64,000 nt of DNA from Clitoria ternatea (taxonomy: Eukaryota > Streptophyta > Magnoliopsida > Fabales > Fabaceae): contig CM075673.1 in NCBI GenBank assembly GCA_037962975.1, positions 15,546,001 to 15,610,000 on the forward strand. Direction: 5' to 3'. The position numbers and the translations under genes are program-made. Below the pieces are notes generated by a model that was not told the origin of the DNA, searched no databases, and worked only from the letters and a program-made list of their open reading frames with translations. The stretch's first letter is position 1, and every line of letters begins with the position of its first letter. Positions 20,901 through 33,846 of the stretch are shown here, in pieces.

Positions 20901-23297
20901 AACCTAAGGTATTGAAACGACGTTAAATAATTCTAAACAAATTAGGAAATTACCCTAACATGTTCTGACGCCAATTTAAAAAACCCCTTTATTTAGCGGC
21001 GCCCTAGTTCTTGGTTCAAAACTAAAAACACTAAAGTCAAATTCTGTCAACATCATTATTATTTGGAGGTCACCATGAACCTTTTAACCGATTTAAAATT
21101 TCAAGATTCAACTAAAACACCCAAAGTTCAAAGATTTGAGAAGAAGGAGAATTGCATTGAAATATGAAATTGGAAGTACTTACACGTTGCCCTCGCTTCC
21201 CCGATTCCAGAAATACAATCAATTTTTGGTTTCAATCACAATTAGGCTCTCAATTTGAAGCTTGAACCCCACGTCAATGACTTTCCACCCTCACGTTCAC
21301 TCTGTGTTTTGCTCCTCTCTCGTGTGAAATGGCAATGGGATCACCACTTAACCTGAGCCACACCTTAACCCACCCCCATCCATATATTAAAATTAAAGAA
21401 AGAAACTACGAGAGCCAATCAATGATTGATGTATGTTGAATAATGAAATGGAAATCTTATTTCACATTATTTGAATTCATTTTGTTCTTTAATTTAGGGT
21501 AGTGAAAGAGCTTTTTTTTGTTATCCATCAGTCATTTTCCATGGCCGCAACCCCAAACCACTATTAATATTCCATATTTCAATCAAACACAACCCATGAG
21601 CTCTCATGGCTAACCAAGCCATACCTCTTCGTCATTTAAACCCATCAAAACCATACATCAGAACCAATCCTAACCCCCAACAACAAACTTAAAATTAAAA
21701 AACAAAGCCTTTCTTCTTTTCCCCTAGTATAATCAAACAACCACCTTTTTTATTCTTTAACCACTCCTAATTGCATGAACAATATCGCCCCTGCACAGTG
21801 GCCATTTAAATCAAATGTGAGATTAGTCAAGAATCACAAACCACCCTCCAACTATGCATGACTATCTATATCGTTGCTACTTCACAGCTCTACAACCTCC
21901 ACCGCTAGCCTCTGATTGGGGTGATAAGCTATAAAGCATGGACAACTCTATTCTTTGAAGTGTTATAGTGTCAGAAATCCCTGACACTAACACCTCTATG
22001 ACACGTCCTCGACACGTGTCATACACTCCTCAACATGTGTCAAACACTTTTTAACATGTGTTCAATTAAAAAATATTTTTTTTATCAATTGGACATTTGA
22101 GCTGACTCCTCTGTAAAGTTCATACACTTAAATCGATGTTGTTATAAAGCTTGAACGGTTGAGTTGACACCTCCATATAGATGGACACATACTACTTTTG
22201 TTAAAAATATATATATTTTTATTTCTTAATTTAACTTAATTATAATATCAAATATCAAAAAATAATGCTTACCATTCATATTTTAGGGTTTAATAACATG
22301 ATAAAAATGTAAACTTTTAAAAATTTGATTTAAGAAGTTGAATATACATATTTTATACAAATATTGATTATCAATTTAGATTTTTTTGGTTATGTTATTT
22401 ATATTTTATTTTATTCAAGTTCCTCTTTCTTTGTTTATATACATCATATACAGTGTCTCATGGTCCAATATTTAGGGACTAGTCGCGTCAAAGTATCTGT
22501 CTCAGGTTGTGCCAGTGTCCATGTCGGAGTTCATGCATCATAAGTGATAATTGTAATTGTCGCTCAACCTCACCCGTAGCCCTACCCCACCACCTTAACA
22601 AACCCCCATAAAAATAAATCATTTCTGTTTTGAGCAAGGATTTGAAATCGCGACCCTTCGTTCGTTGGCTTGAACTAAAATTGTTTTAGTTTTCTCTTTG
22701 ACCTTTCTTCATGTTCTTGACGAGGATAAAGAGTTGTCGTCTCCGTGGCCACCATGTAGATAGTGCTCTCTATTACGATGGTTTAGTGGGGAAAAGAGGG
22801 CAAATCATGGGTTCAAGTATAACTAAGGAAAGAGATGATGGTTTAGGTGTTGGTGGGTTACAACACAGCAAGTGCTTAGTTTAAATTTTCCTAAAATTTG
22901 TGTTTCCCCTTCCACAATTTGCTTTTGACAATGTTTATGGGTAAAGTTAAAGCGTGGTAAGGGGTTATGGGTGTGGGGATAGGATTAAGGGGTGAGAGGA
23001 ATGATGAGCAATGGTGGATGATTAGGAGAAAGAATGAGACGAGAAGGGGGGAAATTGCTAGATTTTGTTTATATTTTTTTAGTTTTAAACGTGTTATGAC
23101 AATGACATAGAAAATCAATATAATTTTAAATAAGGGACAATTGATAGATTTTAGATTTAACCATCAGAAGGATTAGACAATAGTACAATATAATTTTGAT
23201 AAGTGACCAAAACCTAAGAAATTTTAAATGATACAAAAAAAACAAAAACTGGTAATAAGCGAGGGGCAAAGGAATCCTTACTTAAGCATATAATGGA
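20901..23297. other. AT-rich intergenic DNA, nothing coding recognised
   Basis: No gene, RNA gene or complete transposon is recognised. Near 21965-22050 a short run of GACAC-containing words (GACACGTCCTCGACACGTGTC) forms a degenerate direct repeat. The frame at 22891-23118 on the minus strand has no recognisable domain. Confidence 0.4.
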
Positions 23298-23524
23298 CTC
23301 GTTTATTTAAACTTATTTTAGGAGATAAGTACTTTTTTAATTTAAAAAATCACTTATTTTAAATTTTGATGTGTTTGCTTAAAGTTTTAAAAATAAGTAG
23401 AAGTTGTAAATAAGCTAATTTTAGCTTATTTTAAAAAGCAACTCTGATATGCTTATTGAAAAAACACTTATAAAAAGAAGTGCTTTTTAAAAAGCACTTA
23501 AAAATAAGCTTAAACAAACGAGCT
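23298..23524. mobile_element. MITE with about 22-bp terminal inverted repeats
   Basis: The left end CTCGTTTATTTAAACTTA and the reverse complement of the right end CTCGTTTGTTTAAGCTTA agree over about 22 bases with two differences. The 227-bp body is AT-rich and contains a perfect 22-bp palindrome at 23478-23499, centred on CTTTTTAAAAAG. No coding capacity. No clear target duplication, so the superfamily is left open. Confidence 0.7.
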
Positions 23525-24000
23525 CAATTTATAATGAAGAACATTTTTTATAGAAAAAAAGTGAAGAAAAAAGCTATGAAAATATCTACAACTTCAAGAG
23601 GTACGATTTGGTTCAGTTTTTAAGCTAATAATAAGTTGAATCACATAACAAAAAATATACAATTTGATTAAAATAAAATATAATAAGCAAACCACAGTTT
23701 GGATTAGTTCTGTTCAATAGTTTTAAACTTTTATTTTAAATATCAAATGTCTGGACATCAAAGTAATATGTATAAATTATATAGTCAATTTTAAAAGTTA
23801 TAAGAAATAAAAGAAAAAATAATTTATCATTTTACTATCTCTTGCAAAAGAAAATTATACTAAGGGTATTCTATTTTATAATTTATATGTTATGTTTATG
23901 TAAAATACTCATAAGAGTACTTAAATCATATACTCATTAATTAAACTTATAAAACAAATAACATATAATTATTAATTAAACTATAGGTTATTTTTAAACA

Positions 24001-24898
24001 TGAGTAGTGATTCGGTCCTAACACCGGCCCCCAAGAGCATGGCTTTAATGCCTTGCCAGATCAGCATTTTGAATAAAGAGAAGTACTCTTCAAATACACT
24101 ACAAATAATATACGGAGTGCACACCGCCAGGGCAAGTAACGCCGCCAAGGCTCATAACTCCGCCCACGCACGTTACCCCGCCAAGGAATGTAACTCCGTC
24201 CAGGCATGTTACTCCGCCGAGGAATGTAACCTCGCCAAAGTTGTTACTCCGCCAAGCCATAGGCTCAATATTGGCGGAATGCCGAATTTCCCCTACTGCG
24301 TAGCGAGCCCATACTCACAACCCCGGCACGAGATTGACTCTGTCTTGAGAGGTTAATAATGGGAATCACGCTGTCACGCATAAAGGGAAATAACAATAAA
24401 ATATTAAAGCACTAACGCTTTCCAGACAAGTTGTGATACCTACTACAATAATGGTGCATGTAAACGGCGCAGGGACCCACTACCTTTTCAGCATTATGCC
24501 TGAAGACAAGGAGCGGGTCCTACCAATAATGCAGCACCAGTAACAGGTATATAAACCTCTCTCGAAAAGGTATAAGGGATCTTTTTCCCATTCTCTGAAC
24601 CTTACACTCTCTTACTTGCATAATTCTCTCTGATTGTCTTTCTAAGTCTCTAAGTATTCTAAAATACTGACTTGAGCGTCGGAGAACGATTGCAGGTACC
24701 ACCCCCAATCGGGTCAAGGCAACATAGATCCCGTCAGGCGGACTGTGACACCGCCCCAGAGTACATTGCACTCCGCCTCAGCATACAAAGACTCTCTGTA
24801 TTTACATTTATACGCATATTGCTTTGTATCAAGAACATATTTATATGTATATTTTGAGTTGTTCTACAAGCATACTTCTACACCCCCTGTAAAGAACA
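24001..24898 (+). repeat. LTR-like segment with CCGCCAAGG micro-repeats
   Basis: A GC-rich island in AT-rich surroundings. It starts TGAGTAGTG and ends near AAAGAACA. Positions 24127-24260 hold about seven degenerate copies of a unit of about 20 bp around TAACTCCGCCAAGGC. A TATA box, TATATAAA, lies at 24548-24555, followed by a CT-rich leader. This is the layout of a solo LTR, but no target duplication is evident. The 118-codon frame at 24000-24356 only translates the micro-repeat. Confidence 0.45.
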
Positions 24899-26765
24899 GT
24901 TCAAGTAGTATATGAATTTAAAAAATAGATAGTTTGATTTGTTTTGATTTAATTATGTGAATGAGAATTAGCCAACTAAAATAAATCACGTTGGGAGAGG
25001 TGCGATTTTTTTATAATTTTAATTGATGTGATTAATGGTTTTTAAAATTGGTTTGATTTTTGTAGGTGGTAGTAGATTTGTTCTATTATTGAACACTTGG
25101 CGAACTCTGTATGGTCCAGATATATATAAGTATTTTTGTTATACAACATTTGGTCTTACATGTTGATCTTTCAATTCATGAACACATGATTCTCCTAGTT
25201 GCATTGGAAGCTCAACGAAGAACTTAATTTAATTAAAAGTGTTCATTAGCAAATCTCAACGTGCTCCTTTAATAACTTAAATTTATAAGGTACGATAAAA
25301 TTTAAATTCTTGAGGTTAAAGTAAGTATTTTTTTTATAAAAAAACTAAACGTCAAATTACAAATGAAAATGCAATTTTTTTTTTAAACTATGGCATCGTC
25401 CTTAGGAGAAAATCATTTTCGAAACATAGAGTTTAGTCATTAATCTTTATACTTAAAAAATTGTAATTGGATTCTTACAATTACATTTTTTTAGCACAAG
25501 TGTTCTCACATATGCAATTTATTTTATAAAAAATAATATCTGGTGTTATACTTCATTTAAAGATGTTAACTTTTTGTTGATGTTGTGGTGATGTTTGTTT
25601 TTATTTAATTCTGGTAGATGTCATGTAACTTTTTTAAGTTGGTTCCAATTCATAATTTTTTTAATTTATTATCTTAAAAAATATTTTCAAAATAATCCTC
25701 AACAAAATAAAAAAATAAATTTAAAAAATCACAAATACAAACTATTTATCATAAAACACCGTTTTTTTTAAAATATAATCACCAAATTTCAGGTTATAGT
25801 CAACAAAATAATCATGTTATTTTGTGCCATTTTATATTTACCACATACTTCGATATATATTTGTACTAAATTACCATTGAGTTATGACTCATTTGCTTGT
25901 GTTGAAAATTGAGATAGTGGAAAAAACTCTAAATTTGATTTTGTATAAACACACTTCCTTGGGATGGTATGACAAAGCTTTGGGGAAGATTGAATCGGAG
26001 CAAGAGTAGCTTTGGTTGATACCGGTTCCGTTCAATTTAATTGTCAACCCTGAGACGAAAGTTTTGTTTTTATTTATCTGTCCACTTAGATTTTCAATGT
26101 GATATATTAGTCTAAAAATATCCTTATTAGTCCACTTAATATTAATTGAATAAATTCTCACTTGTGTTATGATTTCCTTAAAAATAAAAGCTGAAGTATT
26201 AACAGAAAGAGTATTAATGAAGGGTAAAACAGTAAAATTTTAGAATATTGTATTTTTCACTATTCCCATTTTGAACAAATTTGAAATACTCATTTTTAAC
26301 ATATTTGAACAAAAAATTCTACTTTTATTTTCTTAAACCATATTTTACGATGCTGGTTAACAAGAAGAAAGAGTGCAATTTGTTTATTAAAAATTACATA
26401 AGGATTACCTAGGATGTTTTTAGTTGAGATATCATTTCTCTAGTTTTCATTTTTTCAATTTTTAAAATGTTTTCTAAGTTTTTTATTTTTTGAAAATATA
26501 AAAATGTGTTTAGATAATACTGATTTTCTATTCAAATGCAACCTACATTTTATTTTATTTTTATTTTTCTTTCACAGTTTAAAAAATTTTAAAATGCTAT
26601 ATTTTTCATTATTCATGGACAAATTTAAAATACTCATTTTTTTTACAAAGAAAATGTTATAAAAAATATTTTGAATAGCTTTTTAAATAGTAGTTGTTTT
26701 TTAGAAATAAAATAAAATACAGTATTTTATTTTCTTTGAAAAACTAGATGTATGAGCATATTTTC

Positions 26766-26769
<4 letters not shown>
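24899..26769. other. AT-rich intergenic DNA
   Basis: Very AT-rich, with no recognised gene or transposon. The 90-codon minus frame at 25889-26161 has no recognisable domain. Runs of T and A are common. Confidence 0.5.

Positions 26770-26770
<1 letters not shown>

Positions 26771-26829
<59 letters not shown>
26771..26829. repeat. (TA)n microsatellite
   Basis: About 29 uninterrupted TA units, 250 bases upstream of the FCP1-like gene's promoter. Confidence 0.97.
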
Positions 26830-26831
<2 letters not shown>

Positions 26832-27084
26832 ACGACAGTGGTAGATTTCAATACCCTAAGTGGCATTTTCTGTTTGCAATTTAATGTTATACGTAACTAT
26901 GTTCACGCTTGGTAGTTTAAGATTTCCAATATGTGGGGGTTATAATTCAACTTTGAATACATGAATATTTCCGAGATGAAGAGAATTAATAAAGTTTACC
27001 TTTTGGATTTCCAACGTCGATAAGGAACATTGAACGGCTTCAATATTCAATTATCCATTCCTCTCTCAATCGTTTCATCCACTC

Positions 27085-27093
27085 TATATAAAG
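27085..27093 (+). promoter_or_regulatory. TATA box of the FCP1-like gene
   Basis: TATATAAAG lies 43-51 bases upstream of the ATG at 27136, in a CT-rich context. The inverted copy lacks this segment, because homology stops about 20 bases upstream of this gene's leader, where a copia element begins. Confidence 0.65.
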
Positions 27094-27104
27094 CAACGTA
27101 CTAC

Positions 27105-28990
27105 TAATCAAATCCTCAAAATTTGCTTTCTAAGTATGTCTGCAAAGAACAAGGCTCGTAGCAGTGGTAGTGACACTGAAGATGATAATGAAGTGAAAGG
27201 CTCTGAAACAGAATTGGATGTTCCTTTGGAAAAGCTGAACCTTGGTCCCAGAAAGAAGTTGCGTGTTATGAACCTCAATGGCTTGCTATTGCTCAGACTG
27301 CATCGTCGTGCTAAAAACGAAATTCCAAATAATCTTCCACCTGATGCCACATATGGAAACTTTCTTGGTATGTACATAAACGAATTCTAAACGTAAACAG
27401 AAATCGGAGTTGTTTTCATTGCTTTTAATAACAATTTTATATTTGATTTTCAAATTATGTTTAATTTGTTATTGTATACATAGTTTTTAAAAGGCCCTTC
27501 AGTGAAGAGTTTATGAAATTCTGCTTAGAAAGATTTGAGGTGGGGATTTGGTCTTCTGCAATGGAGTAAGTGGCCCCCTTCTTAAAATGTGTATTTTAAA
27601 ATAATTTCATACCATTATTTTAATAATGTTCTGTTTATTATGAAAACAGGCATAACATTGATGCTGCTTTAACTTATGCCATTGGGGCATTAAGGAGGAA
27701 ATTATTGTTTGTTTGGGTAAGAGATGCATATTTGAAGTTTTGTGATTGTATTTATGTTGAATGGTGTCTTCTTATTGTGTTTTATTAGGACCAAAACCAA
27801 TGCACAGATTCTGGGTTTAAGTCATTAGAGAAGAGTTCTAAGCCTCTGTTTTTTAAGGAGCTGAGCAAAGTGTGGGACATTATCAAGAAAGGAGGATCAT
27901 ATTCTGCTTCAAATACATTGTTGATTGATGATAAACCATACAAGGCTTTCCTAAATCCTGTAATTAGAAGATATTTTGTTTGTCTTATTTTACATTATGG
28001 TTTTAATTTCTTTTAACGATTTGGTTAATATAAAATGCAGCCCAACACAGCAATATTTCTTGAATCATATAAACCTGGGGATTGTGTTGACAAGGCATTG
28101 GGTGAGATTATGTATTAATTTTTTATACGTTTTTCTGCTTCTATGCTGGTTGGTTGGAGGCTCACAATTCAATTCATATATGATCAATAAAAAGTATATA
28201 AAGATGATTTTTTTTTTAAATTTCCTGACTTCGTTTTAATACGGATTAGAATCTATTTTAGATTTTTTATACGGCTTATTCTCATTTTTATTTAATTTTT
28301 AAGATTAATTAGTAATGGAAATTTATTTGATATTATTAAGTGACCTGTTATTTGATTTTGAAGAGCCCTTAATGAAATTTTATGATCGTAGATCCAAAGG
28401 AGGAGCTTTGCGTTGCAGAGGCGAATGATGTTCAGTCTTACGTGAAGGATCATCCTTTTGGACAACCTGCGATTACCTCTACTCATCCCGATTGGGAATT
28501 TTATTCTCGAGTCAAAGATTCTGATAGGCTCAATGTGAGTCGGCCCAGAAGAAATGTCTCTAAGCCCAGATGGATGACTGATTATCTTTAGTTAGTCCTT
28601 TCTCGTGTTTCAGTTTTAAGCGTGTTCGTTTTAATTAAAAGTTGCAACAGAATCTGTTATGGGTCCACATTATTGTACTGTCACGTTTTATCTTCCTTTG
28701 AATGTGTTTCTTATACTTCTCTGTCTTCTTATTATTCTATTTTTTTTATTCAACTCTACCTTGTAATTTAGAAATTAATCGTAGTTTAAATATTATATTT
28801 ACGATAAATTACTTCCGATAAAACATTACACTTGGCCGTCAATAAATAAACTATTACACTTAATCCATTTTTTCGTTGAATTGAAAAGATTTTCCCTAGA
28901 ATATTGCTTGCTATTAATAACTTTTTTTAAAAAAAAAATTGTGTCTGCGAATGCCACCTGATATACCTATAATGAGTACTTATGAATTTG
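27105..28990 (+). repeat. Inverted duplication, arm A
   Basis: This segment, from the 5' leader to about 400 bases past the stop codon, matches in reverse 60057-58419 plus 35877-35718. At the far end, TACTTATGAAT (near 28980) equals the reverse of ATTCATAAGTA near 35720. The arms are about 1.9 and 1.8 kb and clearly diverged. They face tail to tail across a spacer of 6.7 kb that includes the LINE. Confidence 0.85.
27136..28591 (+). CDS. FCP1/NIF-like HAD phosphatase relative, six exons, catalytic Asp missing
   Basis: Six exons join in frame to a 270-residue product: 27136-27367, 27484-27565, 27650-27716, 27789-27959, 28041-28101, 28392-28591. All introns are GT-AG. After an acidic N-terminus (1-38), KKLRVMNLNGLL occupies the HAD motif I position, KRPFSEEF and GIWSSAMEHNID follow, then LLFVWDQNQCTDSGF and KPLFFKELSKVW, and LLIDDKPYKAFLNP as motif IV. 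The tail HPFGQPAITSTHPDWEFYSRV is typical of plant FCP1-homology proteins. These proteins dephosphorylate Ser/Thr through the first Asp of DxN/DG. Here that Asp is Asn (VMNLNG), so hydrolysis is unlikely and a pseudophosphatase role is inferred. Five codons present in the inverted copy (SYLDG) are missing near residue 209. The exon structure was read by eye, and expression is unproven. Confidence 0.8.
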
Positions 28991-29915
28991 GTAATTGATG
29001 GGTATGTGTATTTGCAGTATTTAACTTGTATAATTATTAATATTTAATTTTTATTTAATATTTAAATATTAGGGTTTTTTTGCTTATTTATTATTAAATA
29101 TTTTTAATGTATTAAGTTGTAGTTATATTAATTTATATTGCTTGCACCTTATTTACATCCCTAAGTATTAGGCTTTAGGATTTATTACATTCCCTTTTGT
29201 GATGGTTTTATTTAGTTGTAGGTTGTTGTGCTATCTTATTGCGAGGCAATGACAAAAAAAAGGGTGGGATAACGTTTGCTTATTTTCATTGTGGGGAAAA
29301 TTTGTAATAAACATACAAGAAAAAAAATCAAGTGGAGTAATTTGTTCAATCTTGACAAAAAAAAGAGGATTTTGTCATGTAATCATGAAAGCCAACCCTA
29401 AAATATCAAAATATAAAAGAAAAGAGAAAAGTTTTAGAAGAACAAGACCCTAAGGCTTCAATGACTTCAACTTTAAGGTCTCTTATCCTAATTGTAAAAG
29501 ATTCTTAAAAAAGTTCTTTAATGAATCTTGTTACACAAGGTTCATTTTAGCTGAGGTGTGTAGCTAGAGGGGATTCACAAAACTTGTCAATGTGGATAAT
29601 CATGTATTTTTTAAAAAATTATAATTATAAACATCCACATATGATACAACCTAAATTTGTTGTTCTTACTCTCTCTTTAGAGAGTTGTCTCCTTAAGTCA
29701 TAAATGAACTATGAATAGTTCATTATTTATAAATTTTCTTAAACATTGTTTTTATATTATTTTAATTAAAATATATGATGTGATTTATTTTAAAATTATA
29801 TATTTAAATTATTAAATTACAAAAGAAATAAAATTAAAATTGCCACAAAAAGAGGGAACTCGCATTAGTGGAGTTGAGTTTTATAATTTTAAACTTGTCT
29901 TATTTATATCATATT
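28991..29915. other. AT-rich DNA without recognised features
   Basis: Downstream of arm A and before the LINE 3' end. No gene or repeat is recognised. Confidence 0.5.
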
Positions 29916-30184
29916 TTATTTTTTTATCAGCAAAAAAGAAATTAATATATTAAAAAAGGTACAAGGAGTACCTTAACCCATATACAAAAAAAGAGAGAAA
30001 AAGATAAATAAAAAACTACAATCCTAAAAGACTCCCTAAACCATTCAATAAAACTCCTAAAAAACTCATTCATGCGAAACCTTAACCATAACCATGAACG
30101 AAATTGAAGTGTTCAAACATAACATTCATAGAACCTCCCTTAAAAATTATATCATTCCTCTCAAATAGTCCAAACAGTAGGAAA

Positions 30185-33100
30185 TCATATCACAACCAAC
30201 CCAAGTTGAATCTCTTTTTTAACCCCATAGCCCAAAGTACACTCAAAGTGATCCTTAGCAATACAATGTAAAACTGAACAATATTCCAACAATTCAAAAC
30301 ACTTTTGCCATAATAAATAGGCACATTTGCATGAAAAAGAAAAGATGAGAGCTATTTTCCCCATAAGCACCACATAAATCATAGGAATCAAAAAAGTTTT
30401 GTGACTCAATCCCACGTATAACAAGATTAACCTTATTTGAAAGTCAATCAAGAAGTAATCTCTATCCGAAACCACCAACTTTAAGAGGCACAATATTGTT
30501 CCAGAACAAACGCACGAAATGATTATCCCATCTAGCTGAATGCTGAAATAAGACACTATAAGCTGACTTGACAGAAAACTTGCTTGAGGAATTTCCCAAC
30601 CAGAGGCAAGAGTCATGCTTTGACATTCGAACGCCTCCAAAATTTCCAAGGTCTTGAAGAAGGGATGACAATAGATCACGTTCCCATTCAAAAAATTCTC
30701 TGCGCCATTTGATATCCCAAACCCATAAATTATCCACCCATTTCCCTATAGCAACTACCGTAGCATCCTGATGTAATGACATTAAAAATAACCTATGGTA
30801 CATAGACTTCCCAACCACAATCATGTCCGAACCTTGTTTTCTTCCCATCACCCACCTCCCTCCTCACATGAGTTCGAAACCACCCAAATTCCTTAGACAT
30901 TTCATAACACTCCCTAAATCCCTCCACCATCGTGAACCTTTTCTGAAAACCTCCCAGTCCCCTGCCCAAATACCACTCCCATATTTAGATTTTAATACTC
31001 TACTCCACAGACTCTCATGATCCCCTAACAACCGCTACACCCATTTTCCTAAATCTCTTACACCCAACCCACCTTCCTCCTTATGTTTACGCATATGTTC
31101 CTATTTGACTGAACAAATTTTTTCCTCTGCTCACCCCCTCCCCACAAAAAAGATCTTTGCAATAATGTAATACTTTTATAATAGATATAGGTGCTTTAAA
31201 TAATGAAAGAAAAATAGAGGAAGCAAAGAGAGTACCGATTTAACAAGACAGAGACAATCATTAAAAGATAAATGACATTGGTTCCAAAGGGATAACTTTC
31301 TCTGAAATTTCATCACAACCGGATCCCAAGTACTTCTTCTCCTTGAATTTTCTCCCAAAGGAATGCCAAGATAAACAAACGACAAACTCATAATTTTACA
31401 CTGCAACAATCTGCATACCGGACCACTTCCTCTTTATTGCCCAAAACAGCACCTAATTTACTCTTAAAGAAGTTAACATTCAAGTCAGACACTAATTCAA
31501 AATATCTCAATACACTTTTTAATGTCATGACATTCCTCAAAGACAACTCACCAAAGAAAATAGTATCATCAGCAAACTGCAAGTGAGAAATACACACCTC
31601 ATTACCCCCACCGAAACTCCCTGAAACAAATTCTTCTTCACTACCTCTCTCATTAACCCACTAATCCCTTCTGCCATAATCAAAAACAGGAAAAGTGTCA
31701 TAGAATCACCTTGCCTAATACCCCTTCTCATAATAAACTCCTGGGTTGGGCTCCTATTTACAAGAATAGACACAACAGAGGTGTCTAAACAACATTTAAT
31801 CCAACAAAACCATCTTTCAGAAAACCCCATCCTTGCCATCATATAAAATAGAAAATCCCAACAAACAGAATCGTAAGCCTTCTCAAAATCCACCTTAAAA
31901 ATTAAACAAGAATGACGCCATCTTTTCACATATTCTATCAACTTATTTGCAATAACAACTTCATCCAACATGTTTCTCCCCCCACAAAAGCGGACTAATT
32001 TTCACTAACAATTCCTCCAACAACACCACTCAACCTACAGGCCAAAACTTTAGTAATATTTTATAAATACAACCCACCAAAGAAATGGGCCTATAATCAC
32101 CTAACCCCACTTGAGCGTTACCTTTTGAAATTAACGTTAAAAAAGATGAATTTGACCCTACAGGTAATACCACATTCACATAAAATTCATCCATCAGTCT
32201 ACACACCTCCCCTTTCAACATACTTGAAAATGATTTTATGAAATGAAAATTAAAACCATCGCAATCCCAAACAGCCGCCCAAATCTCTTCCTCAAAAAAT
32301 TTCTGATTTAATTTAACATTGACATCCTCCCCAACACGGAAAATTCAACACCATCCAACACTGGTCTATTCCATGACTCATCATATAATTTCTTCTCAAA
32401 ATAAGATTTACCACCCCCCTTAACTCTTACTGGATCCTCCTCCCACTTTCCATCTAACCATAACCCATGAATCGCACTCCCACGCTATCACTTATTAATG
32501 ACGGCATAAGAGAATTTAGAATTTGAATCCCCCTCTTACAACCATCTAACTCTTGATTTTTGTAACAATATAGAATCCTCTATTCTAACTGCTTCCCACC
32601 ATTCCGCCAATAAATTCTTACAAGTCAGCACACCCTCCTCAGTCACCCTATCAGTCTCCTCCTGTATATCCAATGCTTTCGTGTTCCTCTCCACCCCCTC
32701 AACCTCACGCTCTGCACACCAAAGCTTTTTTGGTTCTACGTCTTTAACTTCATCTTCAATCTTTTTAATTTTTCTTTTAACATAAAGGCTTCCCATCCCT
32801 TAATTTTCAATTTGTTCAACAACTCCTCCACAAATTCTTTGAAACCAGGCTGCTTCAACCAACAGTCCAACACCTTAAACGGTCTTGGTCCCCAATCCAT
32901 ATCTACCACCTTTTAAACCACTAGAAAATGATCAAATAAATTTCTTTCCAGAGCCATTTGACTATTATTCAGAAAAGATTGCAACCACTGATGGGAACAA
33001 AGAAGTATATCCAACCTACTTCTCACCATCCCATTTGGCCTATACCACGTAAATCTCCTTCCCTGTAGAGGAAGGTCTACCAACTCCATTGACATAATAA

Positions 33101-33810
33101 AGTCATTAAACATTCTCGCCTCCGAACCTCTTACAAAAGTTTCCTCACCAACCACCCCGATGCGCTCCTCACAACTCTGAACAACATTAAAGTCACCAAA
33201 CACACACCACTCAAAATACTCGTCATATTCAGTTTTTACTCATAGCAATCCCTCCCACAACCTTTTCTTCTCCACCAAAAGGCATGAAGAATAAGCATTT
33301 ATAATAACACACAATTGTTGCCTTTCTATCCATCTCCCAATCACCCTCACAAATCCACATCCCTCAACCACCCGAATTTTATGAAATTTATATTTATCCC
33401 AAATACACAATAACCCCGATGGAGAAGCACACCACCCAAACTCTGATTGTTTTCAAATAGCCTCCACCACCTGGTCATTTATAACACTCAATTTAGTCTG
33501 TTGGATCCTAACAAAATCAATTCTCATCTTACTTATTAGCTCCCTAATTAACTTTTTCTTGAGCTTACCCCTCATCCCTCGCACATTATAACTCATTAAC
33601 TTCATGGATAACTTTACTCAACCCACCTGAAGTATCCTTAGCCAGCTGTTTATTTCTTTTAACGTTATCCCTTACCTCTATATCCACCATAGGACGTATA
33701 ACCTCAACCTCCCCATTATCCCTCGTAGTACCCAATTTCTTTCCAATTCCCCACAAAGAAATCGTATGATTATTTTTTAACCAAACAAAGCTATTATTGG
33801 TAGGACACAC
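30185..33810 (-). pseudogene. LINE ORF2: endonuclease, reverse transcriptase, zf-RVT
   Basis: Fragments follow in order from right to left. NVRGMRGKLKKK near 33590 opens the AP-type endonuclease, followed by GDFNVVQSCEER (about 33190) and FTWYRPNG...RSRLDILL (about 33040). The reverse transcriptase shows YRPISLVGCIYKIL (32080-32130), KVDFEKAYDSVCWDFL (31850-31910), RRGIRQGDSMT (31690-31740) and QFADDTIFF (31545-31585). YLGIPLG and SLWNQCHLSF follow (31200-31370). The end matches the zinc-binding RT-associated domain: SVKSAYSVL (30540-30570), then FWNNIVPLKV. Multiple frame changes and stops make it non-functional. Confidence 0.85.
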
Positions 33811-33846
33811 TTAATTAGTTTCATCCTGCTCACACCAAAAAGCCTT

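Noticed and set aside
24000..24356. 118-codon Ala-rich protein
   Set aside because: Reads through a degenerate repeat of about 20 bp inside an LTR-like segment that probably contains a promoter.
26771..26829. (TA)n run as a chromatin or origin element
   Set aside because: A plain microsatellite explains it, and nothing around it supports a special function.
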